A stretch of 64,000 nt of DNA. It comes from Perca fluviatilis. Lineage: Eukaryota > Chordata > Actinopteri > Perciformes > Percidae. The notes below the pieces were generated by a model. The model was given only the letters and a program-made list of their open reading frames with translations. It ran no database searches and was not told the origin of the DNA. Shown here one piece after another: positions 1-10,725 of the stretch. Numbering within the stretch: the first letter of the stretch is position 1; every line of letters begins with the position of its first letter. Location of the stretch: positions 33,258,501 through 33,322,500 of the forward strand of contig NC_053132.1 in the NCBI RefSeq assembly GCF_010015445.1, written 5' to 3'. Both the position numbers and the translations under genes were made by a program.

Positions 1-1
1 T

Positions 2-1151
2 CTAACTGCTGCTGACAAAGGACTTGTCTCCATACTTGTTTTATTAGATCTTAGTGCTGCTTTCGACACTATTGACCATACCATCCTGTTACAGAGACTG
101 GAACACTTAGTTGGCATTAAAGGAATCGCACTAAGCTGGTTTCAGTCCTATTTCTCTGAGCGATCCCAATTTGTTAACATTAACGATAAACCCTCCAAGT
201 ACGCTAAAGTTAGCCATGGGGTTCCTCAAGGCTCAGTGCTTGGACCAATTCTATTTTCCTTATATATGCTTCCTCTAGGTAATATTATTAGGAAACACTC
301 AATTAACTTTCACTGTTACGCAGACGACACCCAATTATATCTGTCAATTAAGCCAGAAGAAAGTGGTCAGTTAGCTAAACTTCAAGCGTGTATTAAAGAT
401 ATAAAATCCTGGATGACCCACAATTTCCTGATGTTAAACTCAAACAATTATTGTTATTGGACCAAAGCACCTCCAAACTTCATTATCTAAAGACATAGCT
501 ACTCTGGATGGTATTGCCCTGGCCTCCAGCACTACTGTCAGAAATTTTTGAGTTATTTTTGATCAGGATATATCCTTCAATGCCCACTTCAAACAAACCT
601 CAAGAACAGCCTTTTTCCATCTTCGTAACATTGCCAAAATTAGGAATATCCTGTCTCAAAATGATGCTGAAAAACTAGTCCATGCATTTGTTACTTCTAG
701 ACTAGACTACTGCAATTCCTTACTATCAGGTTGCTCAAATAAGTCCCTTAAGACTCTCCAGCTGATCCAGAATGCTGCAGCAAGTGTTCTGACGAGAACT
801 AAGAGAAGAGATCATATTTCTCCTGTATTAGCTTCTCTGCATTGGCTTCCTGTGAAATCTAGGATCGAATTTAAAATCTTCCTCCTGACCTACAAAGCTC
901 TAAATGGTCAAGCACCATCATACCTAGAAGAGCTCTTAGTACTTTATTGTCCTAGTAGAGCACTACGCTCCCAGAATGCAAAGCTACTTGTGGTTCCTAG
1001 AGTCTCTAAAAGTAGACTGGGGGCCAGAGCCTTCAGCTATCAGGCTCCGCTCCTGTGGAACCAGCTCCCAATTTGGGTTTGAGGGACAGACACCGTCACC
1101 ACATTTAAGAGTAAACTGAAAACCCTCCTCTTTGATAAAGGTTATAGTTAG
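2..1151 (+). pseudogene. L2 ORF2 fragment: broken reverse transcriptase
   Basis: Reading from base 2, the frame gives the RT palm motifs: [12 protein letters not shown], then [13 protein letters not shown] near 218-256, then the catalytic box CYADDTQLY with YADD at 317-328. The frame is lost between about 440 and 480, just after the LNSN motif. It resumes one frame over and continues with VIFDQDISF, SRLDYCNSLL and HWLPV to the terminal KTLLFDKGYS and a TAG at 1149-1151. TGA stops interrupt this second frame at 549-551, in place of the usual Gly, and at 1081-1083, where an Arg codon is expected. Endonuclease and N-terminal RT would lie upstream of the window. RNA made from such a copy could not encode a working RT. 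Confidence 0.88.
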
Positions 1152-1530
1152 GGAGTGAGGAGTTGCAGCGTCCGCCTAACCGGCCCATCTGCTCCTCTTC
1201 GTAGTCATCAGTTTTATTTATAATATAATCAATAATATAGCGAGAGTAGAGGGAGGCAGGCCAGTACAGCCCGATCCGGTTGGGGAGAGTTCTAGCCCGA
1301 CCAGGCACCTCTCTTTAACCTGCCTCTCTTAGTTATGCTATTATAATTCTAGACTGCCGGGGAAGTTCCTTCCTTCCTATGACACACTGAGCTGCGCTCT
1401 CATCTCTGTTTTCACTTGTTTCCTTTTGTATGCATCCTGTCCCAGAAATGCTTGTTACTAACCTAGGAGTCCTTATGTTTCTTCTTCGTAGAGCTATGCT
1501 CTGCGATTCTCTGCAAATTCCCGGCCGCAT

Positions 1531-1590
1531 CCTGCTGCGTCCTGCTGCGTCCTGCTGCGTCCTGCTGCGTCCTGCTGCGTCCGCCGCATC
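1531..1590 (+). repeat. 10-bp tandem repeat in L2 3' UTR
   Basis: Five perfect head-to-tail copies of CCTGCTGCGT (1531-1580) are followed by a degenerate sixth, CCGCCGCATC. The run lies in the L2 3' UTR, so it is an expansion inside this element copy rather than host sequence. Confidence 0.9.
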
Positions 1591-2045
1591 CACCCATGTT
1601 CTGCAGCGCCACATTACATCCCGCAACGCCCTGCTGTGATGTTCATACGCACAGAGTAGTCAGGATCCGGTATACGAGACTGCACTACTCAGTATGACAC
1701 GATGTGCCCTGCTATGACATGAACTTCCACGATGACCTTCAAAGTCACTGTTCCATTATCTTTAATGTGACTATTATTTGCCACTGTTCATCACACCCCC
1801 AACCGGCCCGTCAGACACCGCCTACCAAGAGTCTGGGTCTGCCGAGGTTTCCTCCTAAAAAGGAGTTTTTCCTCGCCACTGTCGCAAAAGCCACTGCTAA
1901 TGCTTGCTCTTGAGGGAATTACTGTAATTGTTGGGGTTTTGGAATTTATAGAGTGTGGTCTAGACCTACTCTATCTGTAAAGTGTCTCGAGATAACTCTT
2001 GTTATGATTTGATACTATAAATAAAATTGAATTGAAATTGAATTT

Positions 2046-3274
2046 AACAGAATGAGAAACAGACTGTACAATTATTCATTACTGCCGACTGCAGCATCAT
2101 CATTTCTCAAATTTGCCTTGTTTATTTCTGAATTTAAAATTTCACCTAATTTTACACCAGATTACAGCAATGTCAGGCCTCCACTTTTCTTTCTTTTTAA
2201 AAAAAATAATTTTCCTCTCTCCGAAATGTTAAAAAAGGGAACTTTCAAGGTAGTTTGTTTCTCTGTTTTGAGATCCTTTTGTTCCTTTTGCCTTGTAATG
2301 GTTGAAAACAACTTTTTTGGGGGGGATTTTAATAAACATACTGTCACCCTGCAGGTAATTAGCTGGGGGATGAAGAGGAGCTGCCGGCTTGGATTTGGTT
2401 CCCATTTGAACTGCTGTTGTTTTGTACGGATTTAGAGGGCTGTGTTGAAAGCGAGAGCCCCTAGCCAGCCTTTGGGTAGTCTCCGCAAAAAAACCTCATA
2501 GCATCAAATAGCATTTCAAATCCATTTGTTTCATTCCTCTTCAGTGGGGACTGCCCTCCTTTTTCTCGACACTCTTCCCTCACTCTCCTTTCTTTCTGGT
2601 TCCACGCATTAATCAGGGCTATTCCCAAATTCCCCCACTCCTTTTTTTTCTCAGTTTTGTCAACAGAGTTGGCGCTGGACATAATATGTTCGTAAAATCG
2701 TGATTGGGAAAAATGCTCCAACAACAACAACAACACACACAAATTCCTAAGAGCTGAATCTGACATTTCACCAGCATCACAAGTGGATTGGACAAACATG
2801 TCTATTTTCTGTTCCCTTTGCTGTCTTTTGGAGAAGGACACATTAATTTGGGCTGTTTCTGACCAGCAGTCAGACATAAAATCAGTATTCAGTTTTAGCC
2901 TCAATATGTTTTCTTGTCAGATTGGGGAAGCTTTTGTAACAGCAATAATCACACTAGATCTCCCATTTAACCCAGGATGTTACTTACATAATAGAACAAC
3001 CACAAATATTGAATATATCAACATTATAAAGTATGATCCATGTCGCACCTCTAGCATTTTGGAACTCATTTGACTCTGTGTATACCAGCAGTTTTTCAAG
3101 TGTCTGGCTGAAAAGGTGGGCTTGATTCAAATGAAATGGCTGCCAGGATTGTCCATGTACCTGTAGTATAAACGACAGTATGTAGGCCATCTGGTATGTT
3201 TTAATAATGTTACAATGGCCTTAAAAATATTCTCTTATCTTATTTCCCTGTTTTCAACTTTAGCTTTCATATAT
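2046..3274. other. No gene recognised, 2.0-3.3 kb
   Basis: AT-rich sequence. The longest open frames (2052-2435 on + and 2461-2904 on -) show no motif, no compositional signature and no splice context that suggests a gene. I see no terminal inverted repeats or microsatellites. Confidence 0.6.
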
Positions 3275-3709
3275 TAAAGTGCCCATATTATGAAAAAAAC
3301 ACTTTTTCTGGGATTTGGGGTGTTCTTTTGTGTCTCTGGTGCTTCCACACACATACAAACTTTGAAAAAAATCCATCGATGGTGTTTTGAGTGAGATACG
3401 GTTTCTGAATGTGTCCTGCTTTCAGTCTCCTAGTGAGCTGTTCAAAATTGGCCTCGGACTGTGACGTCACAGCCGGCTTTAGCTTTAGCCGGCTAACGCT
3501 AACGCTAGCATGCTACGTCGTTCTCAATAGCAAAGCACTGCTACAACACACACAAGTTCACCATAATCTACAAAAGAACTACTTACATGTGCGCCCTCAT
3601 TTAGAAGTCTCCCAGCTAATCCTGCCTTGTAACTGACTGAAGTTAGAGAAACAGGCTTTCTTTTACTGTCTCTAGAGTTAGCTAGCTGACATGCTCTACA
3701 TCTGAGCTA

Positions 3710-4501
3710 CTGTCAGTACCCGATCCGTTCCACCGGCATGATCTGTTCTGCGCATGTGCAAGATGACACGTATGCCATGACGTAGGCGCAGATGATAATG
3801 CTGCGTTCATGCAACCACCACCTCGGAATAACGGCACCGCTTCCACCTGCACGATCTGTTCTGCGCATGCGCAAGATGTTCACACGCTAGCCTCCAGCTA
3901 ACGTTAGTTAGCTAATAGCTAATTCGGCGGACCGCTAGGTGATTATAGCGGTCTGCCGTTAGCCTCCACCGGGAAGCTAACGTTAGTTTAGCTAACGGTT
4001 AATTTGGCTACCCACTAGCTGATTATAGCGGTCTGCCGTTAGCCTCCACCGGGAAGCTAACGTTAGTTTAGCTAACGGTTAATTTGGCTAACCGCTAGCT
4101 GATTGCAGCGGTCTGCCGTTAGCCTCCACAGTTAAGCTAACGTTAGTTTAGCTAACAGCTAATTCTGCTAACCGCTAGCTAGCTGAGACAGCATGTAAAC
4201 TTTAAAAGACCCTCAAAATAATACTTGAAAATAAACGTTAACATATATAACAGCTGTTATGTCAGTTCTACTTTACTTGTGCTCATTTAAAATACAATCA
4301 GTCAATACTTGTCTTTATTGTTATTACTGTAAAGTCTTAATTTAGCTGTAGGCTGCTTTTCCCATTATGTTTGACTTAACGTTATTTTAGACTGAATGGC
4401 ATGAACGCTGCATTATCATCTGCGCCTACGTCATGGCATACGTATCATCTTGCACATGCGCAGAACGGATTGTGCAGGTGGAACGGATCGGGTACTGACA
4501 G
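3710..4501. mobile_element. Inner foldback-type element with 103-bp inverted arms
   Basis: The left arm 3710-3812 starts CTGTCAGTACCCGATCCG; the right arm 4399-4501 is its reverse complement with only a few differences. The trinucleotide CTA flanks both sides (3707-3709 and 4502-4504), a possible 3-bp duplication of the PIF/Harbinger kind. Between the arms lie a partial direct copy of the arm (about 3841-3878, containing the TTCTGCGCATGCGCAAGATG block) and the 80-bp tandem array. No protein is encoded. The long arms could fold into a hairpin in single-stranded DNA or RNA. Confidence 0.8.
3888..4190 (+). repeat. 80-bp tandem array, about 3.7 copies
   Basis: The marker GTCTGCCGTT recurs at 3951, 4031 and 4111, an exact 80-bp period. 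Each unit carries GCTAACGTTAG palindromes and a GTTTAGCTAACGGTTAA block. The array fills the centre of the inner foldback element. Confidence 0.9.
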
Positions 4502-4712
4502 CTACTGCGCATGTGCGAGTGCAATCAAAGATAGTACAGAAGAAGAAGATGAAAAGAGGTCTCACTCTGTAGCTAAAACAGAAACCAGGTGAAAAGAGGA
4601 TCTGCAGCAGTGAGAGAGAGCTGTGCAGTACAACAAAAATATGTAAACCTATTCTGGTAAAACCTTAAAATACAGTTATGAACCTGAAAATGAGCATAAT
4701 ATGGGCGCTTTA

Positions 4713-6780
4713 ACATTCTGTTATACCTCATCCTCAAACTTTCATTTTTGGTATATTTGTAATATTTATCAATTAATTCAAAGTGCATCCCATTGAACAT
4801 ATCAGAAGCACACATAATGTATGGTATTCAATGAGACAGTATTGCCTTCTCTCAAGGCACCCAGACAATAGATCAGTCTCTGCCTTTTTTTAGTATTAGC
4901 CCACCATGACAGGTGTACATGTCTGAATCAGATGCCATCCCACTGTGATCCCTAGATCATTTACTGCTGACAGGGCCAACCTGACACCCAGCGTCTGGCC
5001 TAGGGAGCACCTCCGGCGCCGACCACCTTCAATACCTCCCATACCTGCACCTTTGGCCTGAGAGAAGCCTGGGAGGGGCTTTTTCAGCCTGGTAGTATTT
5101 ACTGTATTGCTCCTGATGTGCCATATAATCAGTGGCATCAGTTCATTCCTGCAGCCAATGTCATTTGCCATCAAGTCTTTCATGTTTGAACATTACAGGA
5201 ACATTACAGGATGCCAGGCTAAGACCGTCAGAGATGGGCACTTAAGTTCCCAACTTGTGTCTCAAATAAATAAATTTTATATAAAAGAAAGAAGTTGGTG
5301 TATTTTTATTGTCTTTCCCTATTTATGAAAGGCCTTTTATCACTTTTTGTAACCAACCTTAAGTGCCTGGACTTGATTTTTTATGACTTCTTTGGTCAAA
5401 ATTTCTTCCTTTTTGTAAATTAATTTTATACTTGACTTTTTTATACTTAATTGTATTTTCTCCTTTTGTGTGATTTTACAATGTGCAGGTGCCAGCCACA
5501 GGTGTGTGACACTGTAGCAAAAACAAAACAAGTTGTATTGTTTCACATCCACCCAGTTCAGGTGTTTTAGCTGTGGGCCGATGCCACAACCATTCCTGTT
5601 GAAAAGTTACTGTAAGTGGGGTGTGTTGCTTCATGCTAACTTTGTTCAAACAGTGCCTCGACGTGTTTGACCACTTAGTGGTCTGAATGATGGAGTTATT
5701 GTTTACTGTCAACAAATCCCATAGACAGACCCAAAGCAACAATGAATGGATCCCACATAACCATTAATGTTCTATTAGTGGTAGCACACAAGCTCCACTA
5801 TGATATTATGGTTGAAAGTGAGATATACAATTGTTTTGTTTTATGTAAATTAAACTATATATTTGTGCGCCGCAGTTAAAGATTTGTGTCTTATTATGCA
5901 GTAACACATTGTTGGTTTTAGTTTTTTTAATGGGATTTGTTAACAACAAGAAAACAATTAACTCCACACTACAGGGCTGTGTATTGGCAAGAATCTGGCG
6001 TTACAATGCTTATTATGACACAGGGGTTACAATTTCATATATTTTGATGGCAATGCCATATATTACGATTTTTTAAATCTAATTTTAGGAAAAAAGTCAT
6101 AGTCACTGATACATGATAAGATTTTTATCCGCTGGTCCCACATGTACACTTATGTAAGAACAAAACAGAAAAAGGCAATTGAATGCAACTTGACACAGCC
6201 TTCCTTAGCTGTGACAATTCAATACATGAAAGTACATTAACAAAATTAAAATATCTAATTATTAATTTATATTGAAAAACTCACTCTTGTAAGAATAAAA
6301 ATCTCTCAGTCTCTTATTTCACAGTATTTTCTATCCCAGCACTGTACATCCAGTAAGCCAGACTAGTAACTGTGTATTCAAACTCAAAATCAAAACGTGC
6401 CGTGTACTTGGCCAGGCAAAGCAGCCTGTTTGATATGTTATTATTCAGAGAAGTGGAGGTGCATTACTTGGTCTCCACTCTTTATTGTCATCTTTAGCTA
6501 AGTGAAGGACAGTTCCATTGCGTGTAGCGTTTTTGTTGCATATGACATTAGCTTACGTTGATGTAAAAATGCAAATAAATCAACAACAAAAAAATGGATG
6601 AACTTCGGCTGCGCATCACTAAGGATTATGGACTGCAACATCATGATTTTCACGGAAAACATGGTAGCAACATCGGCGTTTCTGATAGCGCCATTGCGGT
6701 AAAGGTCTTCTTGTATCATAACTGATAGTCAATGAAACATTTGCCAAATATACTGCATCTATTTTTGCCTATTGTAGTCC
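4713..6780. other. No gene recognised, 4.7-6.8 kb
   Basis: AT-rich, apparently low-copy sequence. Open frames are short and without recognisable motifs. No repeat family was identified with confidence. Confidence 0.55.
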
Positions 6781-6789
6781 AATGCAAAA

Positions 6790-6905
6790 TTTCAGAATCA
6801 CCACCCTAAGGTGTGAGATTTGTGTCTAACCTTGGTGGGATTTGAACCCACAACCTTAGTGTTGGTAACTTACAGTAGGCCTCAAACCATCAGGGCCACA
6901 AAGAA
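6790..6905 (-). mobile_element. tRNA-derived SINE head or fragment, reversed
   Basis: On the minus strand, GGTTGTGGGTTCAAATCCC provides a pol III B-box (GGTTCAAATCC). It is preceded by a GATGGTTTGAGGCC stretch that could be a degenerate A-box about 40 bases upstream. There is no intact cloverleaf or acceptor stem, so this is read as a SINE or tRNA relic rather than a functional tRNA gene. Confidence 0.55.
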
Positions 6906-8030
6906 CCACAATGAGGCTTGTGATGACATCACTGCTGACCAACGTCAGGCTGGGATTTGACATTCAAGAAGATTTTGCACAGGGGGCATGAACTATGAAA
7001 ACATTGTGATGTGGTCGAGTAACTGTGGCCAAATCCAGAAGACCAAATTAGTGTAGTGTCTACAGAAGACTTTTTCAGTATTTACAGTAAACAGTTTTCT
7101 TTCAGTTCTGTTACAGTGTTTTTTCACAGTACAGTAATGATGTGTAGCAGTTGTGTATCAATGAAACGTATGAAACTTTGGCTCCAACCAGCCGTTTATT
7201 TCCTGATGATGAGTAATACAGCAGAACAGTTAGCTCTCCACACACAATCACAGTTGCACACAAAATGCTAAAACAAATAAGAATGTAGTAAATTTGAGCT
7301 AAAATGAAGCTAGCAAAAAGGTTACATGTTGAAAAACACCATTTAAAACAATGAAAGAAACATAATCGGCATATTGCATTTACTCAATTAACTGAATGCA
7401 GAAGATAAATAAATACAAAACACAGTTTTACCCATAAGAAGGCGATTCAAATAAATATATAATGAAGTAATGTTAAAGCAGCTTACCATAGAAGACGCCA
7501 CATGCAGACTGTAAATAATTTAGGGGTGCACCGCTCAAGTCTGCCGGGGCGCAGCAGAGGCCGCCCGATACACACAACCAGGTCTCCATGGCAACCACTT
7601 TTACTTTTACAATAAATCTCCGGAAAATAAACTAATTTAAAACAATAAAAAATCTGTATGAAACGAGACAGTTAACAGTATTAAAATAAACTGATAGCTG
7701 ATAATAAATCATATAAAATGAATATTGAAATTAATAAACCGTGACAGTGATGGCAAGTGAAATCATTAACTCCGCTACAGATGCAATCCAGTAAAAGTGT
7801 GTTGCATTCAGGATTGGGGAAGATCTCTTCATTGATCACATTTCTGATTATGGGATAGGAATTATGGAAATAGTTTGTTGTTGAATTTGATGGGTAATGT
7901 ACAGTTACATTTTTGCCTACTGTAATGTGAAAACAGTGAAGCAAACAGATCATCTTTAGCACTTCAAAGGGTCATTCTGAAGCATGGATCTTACATTGTT
8001 TGGTCTTGGACTAAGTGATTGTTACAATAA
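6906..8030. other. No gene recognised, 6.9-8.0 kb
   Basis: No open frame with recognisable motifs and no obvious inverted or tandem repeat. A short GC-rich patch near 7530-7570 stands out from the AT-rich surroundings but has no assigned role. Confidence 0.5.
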
Positions 8031-8036
8031 CTTTAG

Positions 8037-8900
8037 CCCTATTCGCACGGGATAAGTATTATCTAGGGACCTCGTGTGAATTATAAATTACCCACCCACG
8101 TCTGATTTTCATCTGGCGCATTTGAACGGGATAAGCGAAGCCTGTGATTTTACTCGAATTTACTGACATTAAGCAACAGTAGAAACATGGGGGTGGGTAG
8201 CTCTGCTACGTGTGTTTGTGTGTGGTCAGATCTCGAGGAAACCACGCACACACAATCTCAACCGGGTAGTCAGTCATCGTCCGAACTGCCACCTCTCCTT
8301 TTTCTTTCTCTCACTTTTTTCTCCGGTTGGTGTCAAGCAGGGTCCGGTTAGATGGATAAAACCAAACATTTCACCAGGTTAAAATCTATTGCTTGGAGAT
8401 GCCTTGTCGTTATCTCTAGATGTATGATACAAACATAAAAAATATACTAACTGCATGCTGCTATACATGTCATCCATCGCCATCTAATCATTATTTTTGT
8501 CTTCGCACTTGTGGTGGTTTTCATCTTTCTCTTTCTGCAAATTGTATATGATGTATAGCGACATGACCCATCACCCAAAACACTGTCAAAACACTCCAAC
8601 GCACCCTCCATTCTTCGCTAAAGACGGATAAAAAGGCGCAAAAGAAGGAAATAAGTACCTTGAAAAAACAAAATAGCCCCGCCAAATCCTGGACAAATCA
8701 GAGATGCCGATTCGCACGGGACTAATATTATCACAGGACCTCCGTTTTCAGCGAAATATGGTAGGTCATTTGCGGGGGAATTATTACTTTACAAATTACA
8801 GACATGACCGATTCGCACGGGATTAAGATCACAGACAACCTCCGCAATTATTACAAATGACTGGAGGTCACCAGGTAATACTTATCCCGTGCGAATAGGG
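8037..8900. mobile_element. 864-bp TIR element, non-autonomous
   Basis: Perfect 25-bp terminal inverted repeats begin CCCTATTCGCACGGGATAAG (8037) and end with the complement at 8900. Similarity continues imperfectly to about 30 bp. CTTTAG flanks both sides (8031-8036 and 8901-8906). Because G and C at the junction can be placed in either part, the duplication is 4 to 6 bp. The terminal motif CGATTCGCACGGGA is repeated inside at about 8709 and 8809 with similar following bases, giving subterminal direct repeats that could bind a transposase. No coding sequence is seen and I cannot name the superfamily. Confidence 0.85.
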
Positions 8901-8902
8901 CT

Positions 8903-9060
8903 TTAGTCTCGCTTTGCCAGACCCTCCTCCAAAGCGCCACGGAGGAGGGTCTGGCTACTCCACATAGCATTCAGGGATGAGGAAAACATGCTCTGGTTTA
9001 TTGGCATTTCTTTAAACCAATCACAATCGTCATGGGCGGAGCTAAGCTCCGCATGGAGTC
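8903..9060. mobile_element. Fragment of a short fish DNA transposon
   Basis: It begins TTAGTCTCGCTTTGCCAGAC directly after the previous element and contains a strong hairpin, CCAGACCCTCC ... GGAGGGTCTGG. I recognise this start as a common fish hAT-like or MITE terminus. No matching far end was found, so it is a fragment. Confidence 0.5.
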
Positions 9061-9340
9061 ACTATGTTTAGGTGACTTAACAAATGTACTCGTTGTATTT
9101 CACCAGAAACTTAGTGGTTGAAACATTGGTCTTGTAGTGAAAGATGTTTACGAGCCAAAATGAAAGGAGACTCAGTCGCTTAGAATGCAAGATTTAATGA
9201 TGTATGACCAGTTTTGAGTCTTGTACTTTTGAAACACTGCACCATACTATAATAATAATAATAATAATAGTAGTACCATAGCGACTAAAAAAACCTGTAA
9301 ATACTCCAAGTGCAAAATCCCTAGTTATTTATCAAGAAAA
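9061..9340. other. Unassigned sequence with a short ATA run
   Basis: No gene is seen. A small (ATA)n tract lies at about 9248-9268. Confidence 0.5.
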
Positions 9341-9449
9341 AGCACACACATCTGGCCGAACTGAAACGCCTAGGTGCAAGTTGAGTGTTAACTTGGTGTC
9401 ACTGTGTACAACTCCTTCCTCAAGATTGCTTTCTGCCAAAGTGCTAGAC

Positions 9450-9531
<82 letters not shown>
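9341..9531. repeat. Duplicated block, copy A, ending in (TG)n
   Basis: About 110 bp including CTGGCC, TTGAGTGTTAAC, GTGTACAA and TTTCTGCC/AAAGTGCTAG blocks, followed by a pure TG run at 9453-9531. The same order of blocks recurs about 590 bp downstream in copy B. This is a local duplication, not a known transposon. Confidence 0.75.
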
Positions 9532-9534
<3 letters not shown>

Positions 9535-9539
9535 AGTGT

Positions 9540-9566
9540 GTGTGCGTGCGTGCGTGCGTGCGTGCA
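9540..9566. repeat. GTGC tetranucleotide tract
   Basis: Several GTGC units follow directly on the long TG run, a compound microsatellite. Confidence 0.85.
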
Positions 9567-9926
9567 TGTGTGTGGAAGTGCAGAGGGGAGATGGCAAGAC
9601 AGAGCAGCTGAGGATGAAGGGACTCGGAGGAAGAGAGGGAGCTGTCAGCTGGTTCTGCATGGCTGCACTTAAGTCACATGGAGGGAAGGCCAGGCCCTGA
9701 CACTCACATACACACACCGGTCCCTACAAAGACCTCCAACAATGCACACATTTCAGTGTGACTCAGGTGTCAGACAGAAATATTTCTAGCCATGGTGGGC
9801 ATGTCACTTATTAATCTCCAGTGGTGAGGGCTGAGTGACAGGATCACTGACCAAATACAGCATGTGAAAGGACACGCAGGCCAACCCCTGGCCCGCCCAA
9901 TAGCATCTCTGTCAAGACGCGCACAC

Positions 9927-10042
9927 ACGCAAAAAAAACACACACCTCTGGCCCACTTGACATGTGCAGTTGAAAGTTAAGTGTTAAGTTGACTGTGTCA
10001 TTGTGTACAAATCCAAATCACTTTCTGCTAAAGTGCTAGCCG

Positions 10043-10112
<70 letters not shown>
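9927..10112. repeat. Duplicated block, copy B, ending in (TG)n
   Basis: It repeats the block order of copy A (CACACCTCTGGCC, AAGTGTTAA, GTGTACAA, TTTCTGCTAAAGTGCTAG) and ends in a TG run at 10045-10112, then GTGCGTGCATGGAAG. The shared flanks mean the microsatellite was duplicated together with its surroundings. Confidence 0.75.
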
Positions 10113-10114
<2 letters not shown>

Positions 10115-10650
10115 GCGCGTGCGTGCATGGAAGGAGAGGTTTATTACAAGCAGAGAGAGTATGATGAGATGATGTGAGAGAGAAAGTAGAGAAAGTAGCG
10201 CGGGAGGAGGGAGGGATGAGGAAGGGATTGCACTGCTTGTAAAATGAGCACAAAGAGAGTCAAGGGGGGGATTGTGGAATGGAGGGAGATAAAAGAGACC
10301 CTGCAGAGTGTCATCGCTCTATCTTACAGCACAGAGTAATGGAGGAGGAGGACAGGGGATGGGAGAAACAGAGTTGGAGAAAGGAGAGTGATGGATGACC
10401 CAGAGGTCACAACAGGTCTGGACTCATTTTTCTGACCCAGTGTGAGGGCTCACACAGGGTGGCTGATCAATCCCTGGACCTGCTGAGGAGCAGCTGAAGG
10501 GGCATGGCCAGACACACAGAGACAGAAATAATATCAAAGGATTGCAGAGAATGTAGCTGAAAGCATTTCATCAGCTTCATTAATAACTTTGGAGGTCAAG
10601 TAACCATTTTATTAATATCTTTGTATTACATGTATTATTCTAACTAAAAA
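10113..10650. other. Purine-rich unassigned sequence
   Basis: 10130-10400 is strongly G+A rich on the plus strand (GAGAGAGAAAGTAGAGAAAG type). No gene or transposon end was identified. Confidence 0.5.
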
Positions 10651-10725
10651 TTAGGTAACACTTTCTATGAAGCCTTCTTCTGTAATGCATTATAAACACA
10701 TTTATAATGAGTTATAATCTGCTTA

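Larger units (their letters stand above)
1..2045 (+). mobile_element. L2-clade LINE, 3' half (reverse transcriptase to tail)
   Basis: Non-LTR retrotransposon of the fish L2 (Maui-like) type, cut by the left window edge. It holds the reverse transcriptase from mid-domain onward, a 3' UTR of about 890 bp and an A-rich tail with AATTG-type units ending near 2045. The UTR contains the CCGAGGTTTCCTCC stretch and the GAGTGTGGTCTAGACC tail block, which I recognise as common in percomorph L2 copies. The same tail block occurs again at 48995-49104. The copy is inactive because of one frameshift and two in-frame stops. Clade assignment rests on recalled family resemblance, not on a search. Confidence 0.88.
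3275..4712. mobile_element. Outer TIR element, non-autonomous, split by an inner element
   Basis: The left end TAAAGTGCCCATATTATG (3275-3292) is matched by CATAATATGGGCGCTTTA (4695-4712), an inverted repeat with one mismatch. A TA dinucleotide stands at each boundary, which allows a Tc1/mariner-like TA duplication, but the superfamily is unsettled because I see no clear 8-bp duplication. No transposase remains. The left interior runs to about 3706 and the right interior resumes at about 4505; between them lies a second element. The same terminal sequence is common in fish genomes as I recall it. Confidence 0.8.

Noticed and set aside
2052..2904. Open frames of 127 and 147 codons downstream of the L2
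   Set aside because: No motifs, no start context or splice support, and low-complexity composition.
3888..4190. Centromeric-type satellite
   Set aside because: Fewer than four 80-bp units, confined to one transposon.
9381..9717. Open frames rich in Val-Cys or Thr-His near TG tracts (also at 9984, 28784, 29364, 35871, 36127, 56040, 58568)
   Set aside because: They are translations of dinucleotide microsatellites.
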